Below, in pieces: positions 1-5,381 of a stretch of DNA of 8,553 nt (position 1 is its first letter; each line of letters begins with the position of its first letter). The position numbers were made by a program, and so were the translations under genes. The stretch comes from Oscillospiraceae bacterium (GTDB lineage Bacteria; Bacillota; Clostridia; Oscillospirales; Acutalibacteraceae), in NCBI GenBank assembly GCA_022508865.1, contig JAFLUK010000060.1, positions 1-8,553 on the forward strand, given 5' to 3'. The notes beneath the pieces are model-generated. The model was not told where the DNA came from and searched no databases. It worked only from the letters and a program-made list of their open reading frames with translations.

Positions 1-306
1 TATATCAAGAAGTACTCCGTCCACCTCTCCTATACCTCTGTCAAGGAGAAGTGACTTCATATCGCCGTAACAACCCTTTATGATAATGGAATTTTTTTCT
101 TTTTTAAATCTTTCGCTTACCCGCTCAATTGCGTCAGGGTCACGGTCAATGGAAATCAATTTACCATTTTCCAGATTTTTCAGTATTTCCGCCGAATGGC
201 CGCCACCTCCGGCAGTGCCATCAACATAAACACCATTGGGCTTAATATTAAGACCCTCAATTGACTCCTTTAGCAATACGGGAACATGACTGAACTCCAT
301 AGCCAT
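1..306 (-). CDS. rsmH: 16S rRNA (cytosine(1402)-N4)-methyltransferase RsmH, N-terminal part (cut by window edge)
   Basis: RsmH (formerly MraW) uses S-adenosylmethionine to N4-methylate C1402 in the decoding centre of 16S rRNA. Only the first 102 codons are visible; the frame is open to base 1. The start reads MAMEFSHVPVLLKE, typical of the family, followed by the SAM-binding stretch VDGTAGGGGHSAEIL (residues 28-42), the acidic SIDRDPDA strand and the GDMKSLLLDRGIGEVDGVLLD region. Two in-frame ATGs lie at 306 and 300. I chose 306 because a GAGG Shine-Dalgarno (315-318) lies 8 nt upstream, against 14 nt for the second. The gene begins 2 nt after the mraZ stop codon, so the two are co-transcribed and probably translationally coupled. 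mraZ-rsmH is the standard head of the dcw division and cell-wall cluster; the expected next genes (ftsL, a penicillin-binding protein, mraY) would lie left of the window. Confidence 0.96.
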   Translation of the reverse strand, partial: MAMEFSHVPVLLKESIEGLNIKPNGVYVDGTAGGGGHSAEILKNLENGKLISIDRDPDAIERVSERFKKEKNSIIIKGCYGDMKSLLLDRGIGEVDGVLLDI

Positions 307-308
307 TA

Positions 309-728
309 TTAAAACCTCAAGAGCTCAAGAGCGTCGCCAATGAACTTTTGCTTTTGAAGAGCCATAAATTCTTCAAACTTATCCTTGTTCCACACTTCTA
401 TTCTGGTATCCATACCCACAACCACTGCTGTGCCCTCAATTCCGCTGTCCTCACGGAGCTTTTGGGGGATTTGCACTCTGCCTTGGGCATTGGGGCTTAC
501 CAGTGTTGCGGCAGAAAGAAGCAAATATTGCAGTGCAAGTGCTTTGTCGGCAGGGAGCTCTTTAATTTGCGCCCTAAGGTGATTAAACTCATCAACAGAC
601 ATTATCTGAATATTATCAGCAAAACCGCTTGTGATGTAAAATTCTTCTCCAAGCTCATCTCTGAATTTTTGCGGCAGAATAATTCTGCCCTTTGTATCAA
701 TGGAATGATTGGTTGTACCCGAGAACAT
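309..728 (-). CDS. mraZ: Transcriptional regulator MraZ
   Basis: MraZ is a ring-forming DNA-binding protein with two SpoVT/AbrB-like domains that controls its own dcw operon. The 139-residue length is normal. The first domain carries the DxxxR signature in HSIDTKGRIILPQKFR (D11, R15). The second carries the matching NAQGRVQIPQKLR (residues 80-92), with Asn80 where many homologues have Asp, a mild variation. The start MFSGTTNHSIDTKGR is typical, and AGGAGG (741-746) precedes the ATG. The gene lies directly upstream of rsmH. Its promoter and a triple 10-bp repeat sit in the 339-bp gap on its 5' side, which supports autoregulation. The stop codon is 2 nt from the rsmH start and the rsmH ribosome binding site lies inside the last mraZ codons. 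Confidence 0.97.
   Translation of the reverse strand: MFSGTTNHSIDTKGRIILPQKFRDELGEEFYITSGFADNIQIMSVDEFNHLRAQIKELPADKALALQYLLLSAATLVSPNAQGRVQIPQKLREDSGIEGTAVVVGMDTRIEVWNKDKFEEFMALQKQKFIGDALELLRF
315..318 (-). promoter_or_regulatory. Ribosome binding site of rsmH, inside the 3' end of mraZ
   Basis: Read on the minus strand, GAGG lies within the last sense codons of mraZ, 8 nt before the ATG at 306. It decides between two closely spaced in-frame ATGs (306 and 300) in favour of 306 and implies coupled translation. Confidence 0.7.
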
Positions 729-802
729 ATTTATCTGCCACCTCCTGATAAGTCTGATTTATTTTGCGTATAAAACGACAAATTACTGTAGTTAATGTAC
801 AT

Positions 803-832
803 TAAATGTCACAAAATGACACAAAACGCCAC
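803..832 (-). promoter_or_regulatory. Putative MraZ operator: three tandem 10-bp repeats
   Basis: On the minus strand three decamers follow each other without gaps: GTGGCGTTTT (832-823), GTGTCATTTT (822-813) and GTGACATTTA (812-803). They share GTGNCRTTTW. Known MraZ sites in other bacteria are short G-rich boxes repeated every 10 bp in front of mraZ, so period, base content and place all fit. Degenerate neighbours at 793-802 and 833-842 may extend the array. The repeats start about five bases downstream of the predicted transcription start, so bound MraZ would block promoter clearance. The repeats are seen directly; the binding protein is inferred. Confidence 0.8.
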
Positions 833-859
833 CTATGTACCCTATTATATACCATAGGT
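831..859. repeat. 7-bp inverted repeat around the mraZ -10 box
   Basis: ACCTATG (831-837) and CATAGGT (853-859) form a perfect 7-bp inverted repeat with a 15-bp centre. The -10 hexamer (844-849) and the predicted start of transcription lie within it. The left arm overlaps the first MraZ-type decamer by two bases. It could be an operator for a dimeric repressor or chance in AT-rich DNA. Confidence 0.45.
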
Positions 860-872
860 TATAATTTTGCAA
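844..872 (-). promoter_or_regulatory. Sigma-A promoter of mraZ-rsmH
   Basis: On the minus strand a -35 element TTGCAA (867-872) is followed after exactly 17 bp by a perfect -10 TATAAT (844-849). Transcription would begin near 837, giving a leader of about 110 nt that contains the putative MraZ repeats. AT-rich DNA upstream could act as an UP element. The rest of the 729-1067 gap holds only the ribosome binding site of mraZ, the operator and the terminator of the preceding gene; I see no coding sequence in it. Confidence 0.82.
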
Positions 873-1011
873 GGAATTTGTTACATTTTCTTTAACAAAA
901 ATTAATAAAATTTTCAAAAAGTTTGTATAATAACCTGCTAACAACCTAATTTTGGCAATACAAACATTCTGTGAGGTAACCTACAATTAAAATTTACAAT
1001 TTTTTATTACA

Positions 1012-1046
1012 CAAAAAAGACCACTGCCCATAAAATGAACAGTGGT
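1012..1046 (-). terminator. Rho-independent terminator of the coiled-coil gene
   Basis: On the minus strand a perfect 7-bp stem, ACCACTG (1046-1040) with CAGTGGT (1026-1020), closes a 13-nt loop and is followed directly by CTTTTTT. It lies about 20 bp after the stop codon of the coiled-coil gene and separates that transcript from mraZ-rsmH. Confidence 0.9.
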
Positions 1047-1067
1047 TCTGAATACACCTTATTAAAA

Positions 1068-1523
1068 TTAATTTCTCTTTGATGACTTAATGCTCTGGCG
1101 GGTTTTTCTAACCTCATTGATAATGTCTGTAAGTGTGTCGTCTGTTTCCTTCATAATATTATCAACATAGTCGCTGGCGCCACGCTTAATTTCAGAAGCT
1201 TTTTTCTTGGCGTCTGCAATAATCTCATTTGCCTGTGCCTCTGCCTGCTTAACAATCTCGCTTTGTTCAACAAGGGCTCTTCTCTTTTCTTCGCCTTTTC
1301 TTACAATTTCTTCAGCTTCCTTTTTTGCCCCTGAAAGAATTTGCTTTCTATCTGCAACAATAGCTTTTGCGTGACTGATTTCTGTTGGCAATGCTTCCTG
1401 AATTTCGTCCAAAATGTCAAGAACTGTTTCTGTATCAACAACAGCCTTGCCGCCTGTGAGAGGCAAAACCTTTGCCTCATTCATCATATCCTCTAATTCA
1501 TTGATTAAATCTTCTACCTTCAT
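1068..1523 (-). CDS. Small coiled-coil protein of the DivIVA/SepIVA-like group, probable cell-division or envelope factor
   Basis: The product is 151 residues, highly charged and almost entirely helical, without a signal peptide or membrane segment. It has a short N-terminal module (MKVEDLINELEDMM, then LPLTGGKAVVD at 20-30, VLDILDEI at 34-41 and ALPTEI at 44-49) followed by a continuous coiled coil (about 50-140) rich in A, E and K, ending with a SDYVDN segment (117-122). From memory, this order (a P-x-T motif, an LDxxDE helix, A-[LI]-P-x-E, the coiled coil, then YVDN near the end) resembles mycobacterial SepIVA, a division protein of about 245 residues; here the middle coil is much shorter. 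Automatic annotation often calls such proteins 'ATPase' or 'ATP synthase subunit B-like', which is misleading because no nucleotide-binding motif is present. I chose the ATG at 1523: it has AGGAG at 9 nt, and the upstream frame overlaps a good promoter. The function is inferred; the family likeness is fairly strong. Confidence 0.85.
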   Translation of the reverse strand: MKVEDLINELEDMMNEAKVLPLTGGKAVVDTETVLDILDEIQEALPTEISHAKAIVADRKQILSGAKKEAEEIVRKGEEKRRALVEQSEIVKQAEAQANEIIADAKKKASEIKRGASDYVDNIMKETDDTLTDIINEVRKTRQSIKSSKRN

Positions 1524-1532
1524 CTTAAACTG

Positions 1533-1537
1533 CTCCT
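1533..1537 (-). promoter_or_regulatory. Ribosome binding site that sets the start of the coiled-coil gene
   Basis: AGGAG on the minus strand lies 9 nt before the ATG at 1523. The only longer start in this frame is a TTG at 1595 that coincides with a promoter -35 box, so this site identifies the real start, 24 codons inside the longest reading frame. Confidence 0.8.
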
Positions 1538-1566
1538 CTCTGAATTTTGATAAACCTTCTGTTGTA

Positions 1567-1595
1567 ATTTTATACATAAAATCGAAATATGTCAA
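1567..1595 (-). promoter_or_regulatory. Sigma-A promoter of the coiled-coil gene
   Basis: A consensus -35 TTGACA (1590-1595) and a -10 TAAAAT (1567-1572) are separated by 17 bp on the minus strand. The -35 begins 18 bp after the rsmD stop codon. Transcription would start near 1560, leaving about 37 nt of leader. With the terminator at 1012-1046 this makes the gene a possible monocistronic unit, although read-through from rsmD is also possible because no terminator lies between them. Confidence 0.8.
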
Positions 1596-1613
1596 ATATT
1601 ATTTTTATCACTC

Positions 1614-2156
1614 TCAAATTTCGCTCTGACAAAAACTGCTTATCTTTATTTTACCATAGCGATATTCTCTGTCAAGGCTAAAACCGCAACATTTTTCAAC
1701 AATTTTTTCATCTAACGGGTGTTCGCAGAGAATTATGCCGGTTTCTTTCATATTTTCACAAACCAAAGGTAATAATTCTTCAATCAATCCCTGTCGGTAA
1801 GGCGGGTCAAGAAAGGCAATGTCAAACTTTTCTCTGTTCATTTTCAAAAAGCCCTGTGCAGTACCCCCTGCAACTTTTGCCTTATTTTCAAATCCGCAGG
1901 TTTTTATATTTTCATTAATTACCGCAAGAGCCTTTTTACTGCTGTCAACAAAATATGCCTTTTCAGCTCCTCTTGAAAGCGCCTCAATTCCCATTTGTCC
2001 GCTGCCTGCAAACAAATCAAGGAAGGTTCTGCCCTCCAGCCTGAATTGGAGAATAGAAAAAATTGCTTCCTTTACCCTGTCTGTGGTGGGACGAACATCA
2101 TTCCCCTCAAGAGTGCGAAGTCTTTTTCCCTTTGCTGTTCCTGTAATCACTCTCAT
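1614..2156 (-). CDS. rsmD: 16S rRNA (guanine(966)-N(2))-methyltransferase RsmD
   Basis: RsmD transfers a methyl group from S-adenosylmethionine to N2 of G966 in 16S rRNA of the small subunit. The 180-residue length is normal. The N-terminus MRVITGTAKGKRL and RPTTDRVKEAIFSIL (22-36) are family signatures. The SAM-binding motif I is FLDLFAGSGQMGIEALSRGA (45-64), the acidic residue after strand 2 is D71, and the catalytic motif IV is DPPY (117-120). ATG 2156 has AAGGTG just upstream. It follows uvrC by 30 nt with no terminator between, so both are probably on one message. In many Firmicutes rsmD is followed by coaD; here the coiled-coil gene follows instead. Confidence 0.96.
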   Translation of the reverse strand: MRVITGTAKGKRLRTLEGNDVRPTTDRVKEAIFSILQFRLEGRTFLDLFAGSGQMGIEALSRGAEKAYFVDSSKKALAVINENIKTCGFENKAKVAGGTAQGFLKMNREKFDIAFLDPPYRQGLIEELLPLVCENMKETGIILCEHPLDEKIVEKCCGFSLDREYRYGKIKISSFCQSEI

Positions 2157-2186
2157 TCTATCACCTTGTTTATTGTTTCTTGTATC

Positions 2187-4013
2187 TTATTCCTCGCTGT
2201 GAAAATAACCGAAAACCGAGTCTGCCGCAGACTTGTTCATCTTGGGAGCATTCAGCAGTTCCTGATAATCTGCATTGCTTATGTTTTTTATAGTTCTGAA
2301 ATGCTTCAGCAGAGCCTTTGCCCTTTCTGTTCCCACATTGGGAATATCCGTAAGGGAGCTTTTGAAGGTGGTTATATTTCTTCTCTGACGCTGATATCCG
2401 ATTGCAAAGCGGTGCACCTCGTCCTGCAATTTGCTGATGAAGGTAAACACTTTTCTCTTTCTGCTGATAGATATTTCACCTGTTGCAGACACAATATCCC
2501 TTGTTCTGTGACTGCTGTCTTTTACCATACCAAAAACAGGAATATCAATGTTGTGCTGTTTTATCACAGGCAATACTGCGTTCACCTGTCCCTTGCCCCC
2601 GTCAAGAAGGATAAGGTCAGGCTTTCTGCCAAATCCTGTATCTTCCTTTGCGTTTTCATATTCCGTCAGCCGTCTGTCAATTACCTCTGCCATAGAGGCA
2701 TAGTCGTCCTGACCTTCAAAGCCCTTTATTTTAAACTTTTTGTATGCGCTTCTGTTCTTTTTGCCGTTTTCGTACACAACCATACCGCAGACATTTTCTG
2801 TTCCGCCAAGGTTACTGTTGTCATAGGCTTCTATATATTCGGGAATTTTAGCAAGTCCCAGCAAATCTTTCAGCTCCTCCAGCACTGCATACTCCCCTGT
2901 GGTACTGCCCTTTGTCTGGGCAAGTCTTTCCGTTGCATTTTTTTTGCACATATCCACAAGGCGCTTTTGGTCGCCGATTTTGGGAACTGAAATATATACC
3001 CTTGCGCCTCTTTTTTCAGTGAGCCATTTTTCAAGGAGTTCGCTGTCGGGCACTTCTCTGTCCAGTGTAAGCTGTTTGGGAACATCGTCACGTATTGAAT
3101 AATATCGGGTGATAAATTCGCTGATTAATTCAGCTTCTTCACCGCCGTTATCCACCATAAAATTCTCTCTGTCAAACAGCCTGCCGTCCTTAAAGCGAAA
3201 AATCTCAAAGGTACCCTTGTCGCCGTCTGTTATATAGGCTATAACATCCTGCTCGTCAACTTTGATATCCACTACCTTTTGCCTGTCGTTCATCTTTTTT
3301 ACGGAGGCAATTCTGTCACGGATTTTTGCCGCCTTTTCAAAGTCAAGATTTTCTGCGGCGGCGTTCATTTCCTCTGTCATTTTTGCAAGGTCGGCGCTGC
3401 TGCCACCCTTTAAAAATTCAAGCGCAGAGTCTATTCTCTCATTATAATCCTTAAGGCTCACCTTGCCTGTGCAGGGCGCACAGCACTGCTTGATGTGGTA
3501 GTTAAGGCAAGGTCTGCCCTTTTTTATATCCTGTGGGAATTTTCTGTTGCAGGTGGGAAGCTGAAAAATTTTCACAGCCTCATCCACTGCATTTTTTACA
3601 TAATAGGAGCTTTTGTAAGGTCCTATGTATGCTGCATTTTTGTCGTCCTGTTGCAGTGAATAGGAAATTTTTCTCCAATTATCATTTGTAACCTTAATAT
3701 AGCTGTAGCCCTTGTCGTCCTTTAACAAAATGTTGTACTTGGGAGTGTGCTGTTTAATCAGGGAACACTCAAGAATAAGGGCTTCAAACTCGCTGTCAGT
3801 AATGATATAGTCAAAGTCATCAACATTGCTAACCATCTGACGAACCTTTTGAGGATGGTTATTCTGGGAACCAAAATATTGGCTAACTCTGTTTTTCAAT
3901 GCCTTTGCTTTGCCGATGTAGATGATATTGTGGTTATTGTCTTTCATAATATAAACACCGGGAAGCTTTGGCAAAGCCATAGATTTTTTCCGTAGTTCTT
4001 TAATTTTTTCCAC
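2187..4013 (-). CDS. uvrC: Excinuclease ABC subunit UvrC
   Basis: UvrC is the nuclease of bacterial nucleotide excision repair; it binds the UvrB-DNA complex and cuts both sides of the lesion. The 608 residues are full length. In order: an N-terminal GIY-YIG domain for the 3' cut (PGVYIMKD at 18-25, YIGKAKALKNRVSQYF at 32-47, including Y32 and R42, and the SEFEALILE segment ending at E82); a cysteine quartet C155, C169, C177, C181, with spacing like that of the Fe-S cluster described in E. coli UvrC; a UVR motif (about 205-238, LDFEKAAKIRDRI) for UvrB contact; an RNase H-like domain for the 5' cut (EAYDNSN with D398, DDYASM at 436-441, LLDGGKGQ with D471, and H534); and a C-terminal tandem HhH DNA-binding region (about 554-605). 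The start is GTG with AAGGGGTG at 5 nt; it keeps the conserved N-terminal helix. No clear promoter is seen between the upstream terminator and uvrC, so expression may depend on read-through from the HPr-like gene. Confidence 0.98.
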   Translation of the reverse strand: MEKIKELRKKSMALPKLPGVYIMKDNNHNIIYIGKAKALKNRVSQYFGSQNNHPQKVRQMVSNVDDFDYIITDSEFEALILECSLIKQHTPKYNILLKDDKGYSYIKVTNDNWRKISYSLQQDDKNAAYIGPYKSSYYVKNAVDEAVKIFQLPTCNRKFPQDIKKGRPCLNYHIKQCCAPCTGKVSLKDYNERIDSALEFLKGGSSADLAKMTEEMNAAAENLDFEKAAKIRDRIASVKKMNDRQKVVDIKVDEQDVIAYITDGDKGTFEIFRFKDGRLFDRENFMVDNGGEEAELISEFITRYYSIRDDVPKQLTLDREVPDSELLEKWLTEKRGARVYISVPKIGDQKRLVDMCKKNATERLAQTKGSTTGEYAVLEELKDLLGLAKIPEYIEAYDNSNLGGTENVCGMVVYENGKKNRSAYKKFKIKGFEGQDDYASMAEVIDRRLTEYENAKEDTGFGRKPDLILLDGGKGQVNAVLPVIKQHNIDIPVFGMVKDSSHRTRDIVSATGEISISRKRKVFTFISKLQDEVHRFAIGYQRQRRNITTFKSSLTDIPNVGTERAKALLKHFRTIKNISNADYQELLNAPKMNKSAADSVFGYFHSEE

Positions 4014-4050
4014 AATCTCACCCCTTTAACAAACAGAGAATAATGAAGAT

Positions 4051-4080
4051 AAAAAAATAAGGGCGGTACACTAACCGCCC
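4051..4080 (-). terminator. Rho-independent terminator after the HPr-like gene
   Basis: On the minus strand GGGCGGT and ACCGCCC (4080-4074 and 4067-4061) form a perfect GC-rich 7-bp stem with a 6-nt loop, followed after three bases by seven Ts (4057-4051). It lies 14 bp after the HPr-like stop codon and 37 bp before the uvrC start. With no strong uvrC promoter in sight it may be leaky, setting uvrC below the HPr-like gene. Confidence 0.9.
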
Positions 4081-4094
4081 TATTATTATCTTAA

Positions 4095-4361
4095 TTAAAG
4101 ACCTGTGAAACCGGACTCTACCAGTGCAGCAATACCCTCTGCTGCATCCTTTTCGTCTGTACCGTCAGCGATAATCTTAATTGTAGTACCGCCAACAACA
4201 CCCAATGATAAAACACCAAGTAAGCTCTTGCCGCTAACTCTTCTCTCATCCTTTTCTACCCAAACAGTAGATTTGAACTCATTTGATTTCTGGATGAAAA
4301 ATGTTGCCGGTCTGCCTCTTAATCCGGCCTTATTCTGAACTAAAACTTCCTTAACGTACAT
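4095..4361 (-). CDS. HPr-like (Crh-type) protein lacking the active-site histidine
   Basis: The product is 88 residues, the normal size of HPr, the phosphocarrier of the sugar phosphotransferase system, and the fold signature is clear from end to end. Canonical HPr reads GLHARPA around His15, which receives phosphate from enzyme I. This protein reads GLRGRPA with Arg at position 15 (codon AGA) and Gly at 16, so it cannot carry phosphate there. The regulatory serine is present: VSGKSLLGVLSLG, with Ser46, the residue that HPr kinase phosphorylates and that CcpA recognises. Loss of His15 with Ser46 kept is the pattern of Bacillus Crh (Gln15), a regulatory paralogue used in carbon catabolite control. 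The role here is inferred to be regulatory, not phosphotransfer. ATG 4361 has AAAGGG at 9 nt. It has its own promoter and terminator and lies between trmD and uvrC. Confidence 0.9.
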   Translation of the reverse strand: MYVKEVLVQNKAGLRGRPATFFIQKSNEFKSTVWVEKDERRVSGKSLLGVLSLGVVGGTTIKIIADGTDEKDAAEGIAALVESGFTGL

Positions 4362-4439
4362 AATCTCTTACCCTTTCTTGTCTGTGTTTTACACTTCAAA
4401 GTAATAAATACGATTCACATTATTTAAATCAGCATCCTT

Positions 4440-4468
4440 ATTATAACCCTATCAAAAGTGCAAATCAA
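4440..4468 (-). promoter_or_regulatory. Sigma-A promoter of the HPr-like gene
   Basis: On the minus strand a -35 TTGATT (4463-4468) and a perfect -10 TATAAT (4440-4445) are separated by 17 bp. Transcription would start near 4433, giving a leader of about 70 nt before ATG 4361. I see no clear catabolite-response element around it. Confidence 0.78.
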
Positions 4469-4557
4469 CCTTATTTTTAAAATTCGTACCCCTTCACATT
4501 TGACAAAGAAATAAAAAACCTTTTATTGTGTAATCTGACGAAAAACAACTTGATTTT

Positions 4558-4595
4558 TTGTACTGTCAGTACAAGATTATGGGGCAAAATCCCAT
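4558..4595. other. Two small hairpins between trmD and the HPr-like gene
   Basis: TTGTACT-GTC-AGTACAA (4558-4574) is a perfect 7-bp inverted repeat, and ATGGG/CCCAT (4579-4583, 4591-4595) is a second, 5-bp one just beside it. Read leftward after trmD, neither is followed by a clear U-tract, so they are not standard terminators. They could be RNA 3'-end structures or a regulatory palindrome. No gene is seen in the surrounding 4362-4643 gap. Confidence 0.35.
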
Positions 4596-4643
4596 TTATA
4601 TTTTGATTTGTAAAATATATTCACTTTTAAGATACACAGGCTT

Positions 4644-5381
4644 TTATTCTGTTTTATTCTTATAATTCAAAAGAAAATCCCTGTCGGGACGGGAAAGCTC
4701 CTTGTTCTCCAGCATATCGGGACGCTTTTCCAATGTATTGATAAGAGAGTGTTCATATCTCCATTTGTCAACATTGGCATGGTGACCGCTCATAAGCACC
4801 GGAGGAACTGTTTTTCCTCTCCATTCCTGTGGTTTTGTGTACTGTGGATACTCCAGCAGTCCGTTAAAATGACTTTCCTCTGTAAAGCACAAGTCTTCAG
4901 ACAGCACACCACTTGTCATTCTTGAAAGAGAGTCAATAAACACAAGTGCCGGAAGCTCACCCCCTGTGAGCACATAGTCGCCGATAGAAATTTCTTCATC
5001 TATAAATTCATCAATCAGCCTTTGGTCAACACCCTCATAGTGACCGCATAAAACGCAAATATTCTCTTTTTCCGAAAGCTCTACAAGCCTTTTTTGAGTA
5101 AGAGTTTTGCCCTGTGGGGACATATAAACAAAATAGGGCTTAACCCCTGTTTCTTTGCAGATATCCTCATAGCAAAGGGCTATAGGCTCTGCCTTCATCA
5201 GCATACCGGGACCTCCTCCGTAGGGAGTGTCGTCCACACGTTTGTGTTTGTCAAAAGCAAAATCCCTTAACTGGTGGGTAACAATTTCCAGCGCCCCCTT
5301 TTTTTGCGCTCTGCCGATAATACTCTCGTTAAGGACAGCGTCGCACATTTGGGGGAACAGTGTAATTAAATCAATCCTCAT
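4644..5381 (-). CDS. trmD: tRNA (guanine(37)-N1)-methyltransferase TrmD
   Basis: TrmD methylates N1 of G37, next to the anticodon, and prevents +1 frameshifting; it is a SPOUT-class enzyme with a trefoil knot and works as a dimer. The 245-residue protein begins MRIDLITLFP. DDTPYGGGPGMLM (50-62) is a family signature. The knot is marked by LCGHYEGVDQR (111-121) and SIGDYVLTGGELP (132-144), followed by R154, GLLEYPQYTKP (174-184) and VPPVLMSGHH (192-201). At position 169 it has Glu where the catalytic Asp169 is described for the Haemophilus enzyme, if the numbering holds, a conservative change. The ATG at 5381 is the start, with AAGGGG at 7 nt; a TTG one codon earlier is not needed. Its first 11 nt overlap the end of rimM, so translation is coupled. 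Confidence 0.97.
   Translation of the reverse strand: MRIDLITLFPQMCDAVLNESIIGRAQKKGALEIVTHQLRDFAFDKHKRVDDTPYGGGPGMLMKAEPIALCYEDICKETGVKPYFVYMSPQGKTLTQKRLVELSEKENICVLCGHYEGVDQRLIDEFIDEEISIGDYVLTGGELPALVFIDSLSRMTSGVLSEDLCFTEESHFNGLLEYPQYTKPQEWRGKTVPPVLMSGHHANVDKWRYEHSLINTLEKRPDMLENKELSRPDRDFLLNYKNKTE

Noticed and set aside
348..773. A 141-codon open frame on the plus strand over mraZ
   Set aside because: Antisense to mraZ, which is unmistakable; no domain, promoter or ribosome binding site supports it.
926..931. TATAAT on the plus strand between mraZ and the coiled-coil gene
   Set aside because: No acceptable -35 lies 16-18 bp upstream and there is no plus-strand gene downstream; it is likely chance in AT-rich DNA.
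1995..2990. A 331-codon open frame on the plus strand
   Set aside because: It lies antisense to rsmD and uvrC, both of which have clear family motifs. Its translation is rich in Cys, Phe and His with no recognisable domain and it has no good ribosome binding site; it is a shadow frame.
4579..4595. ATGGG/CCCAT hairpin as the trmD terminator
   Set aside because: On the minus strand it is not followed by a run of Ts; the stem is short. Kept only as a low-confidence structure.
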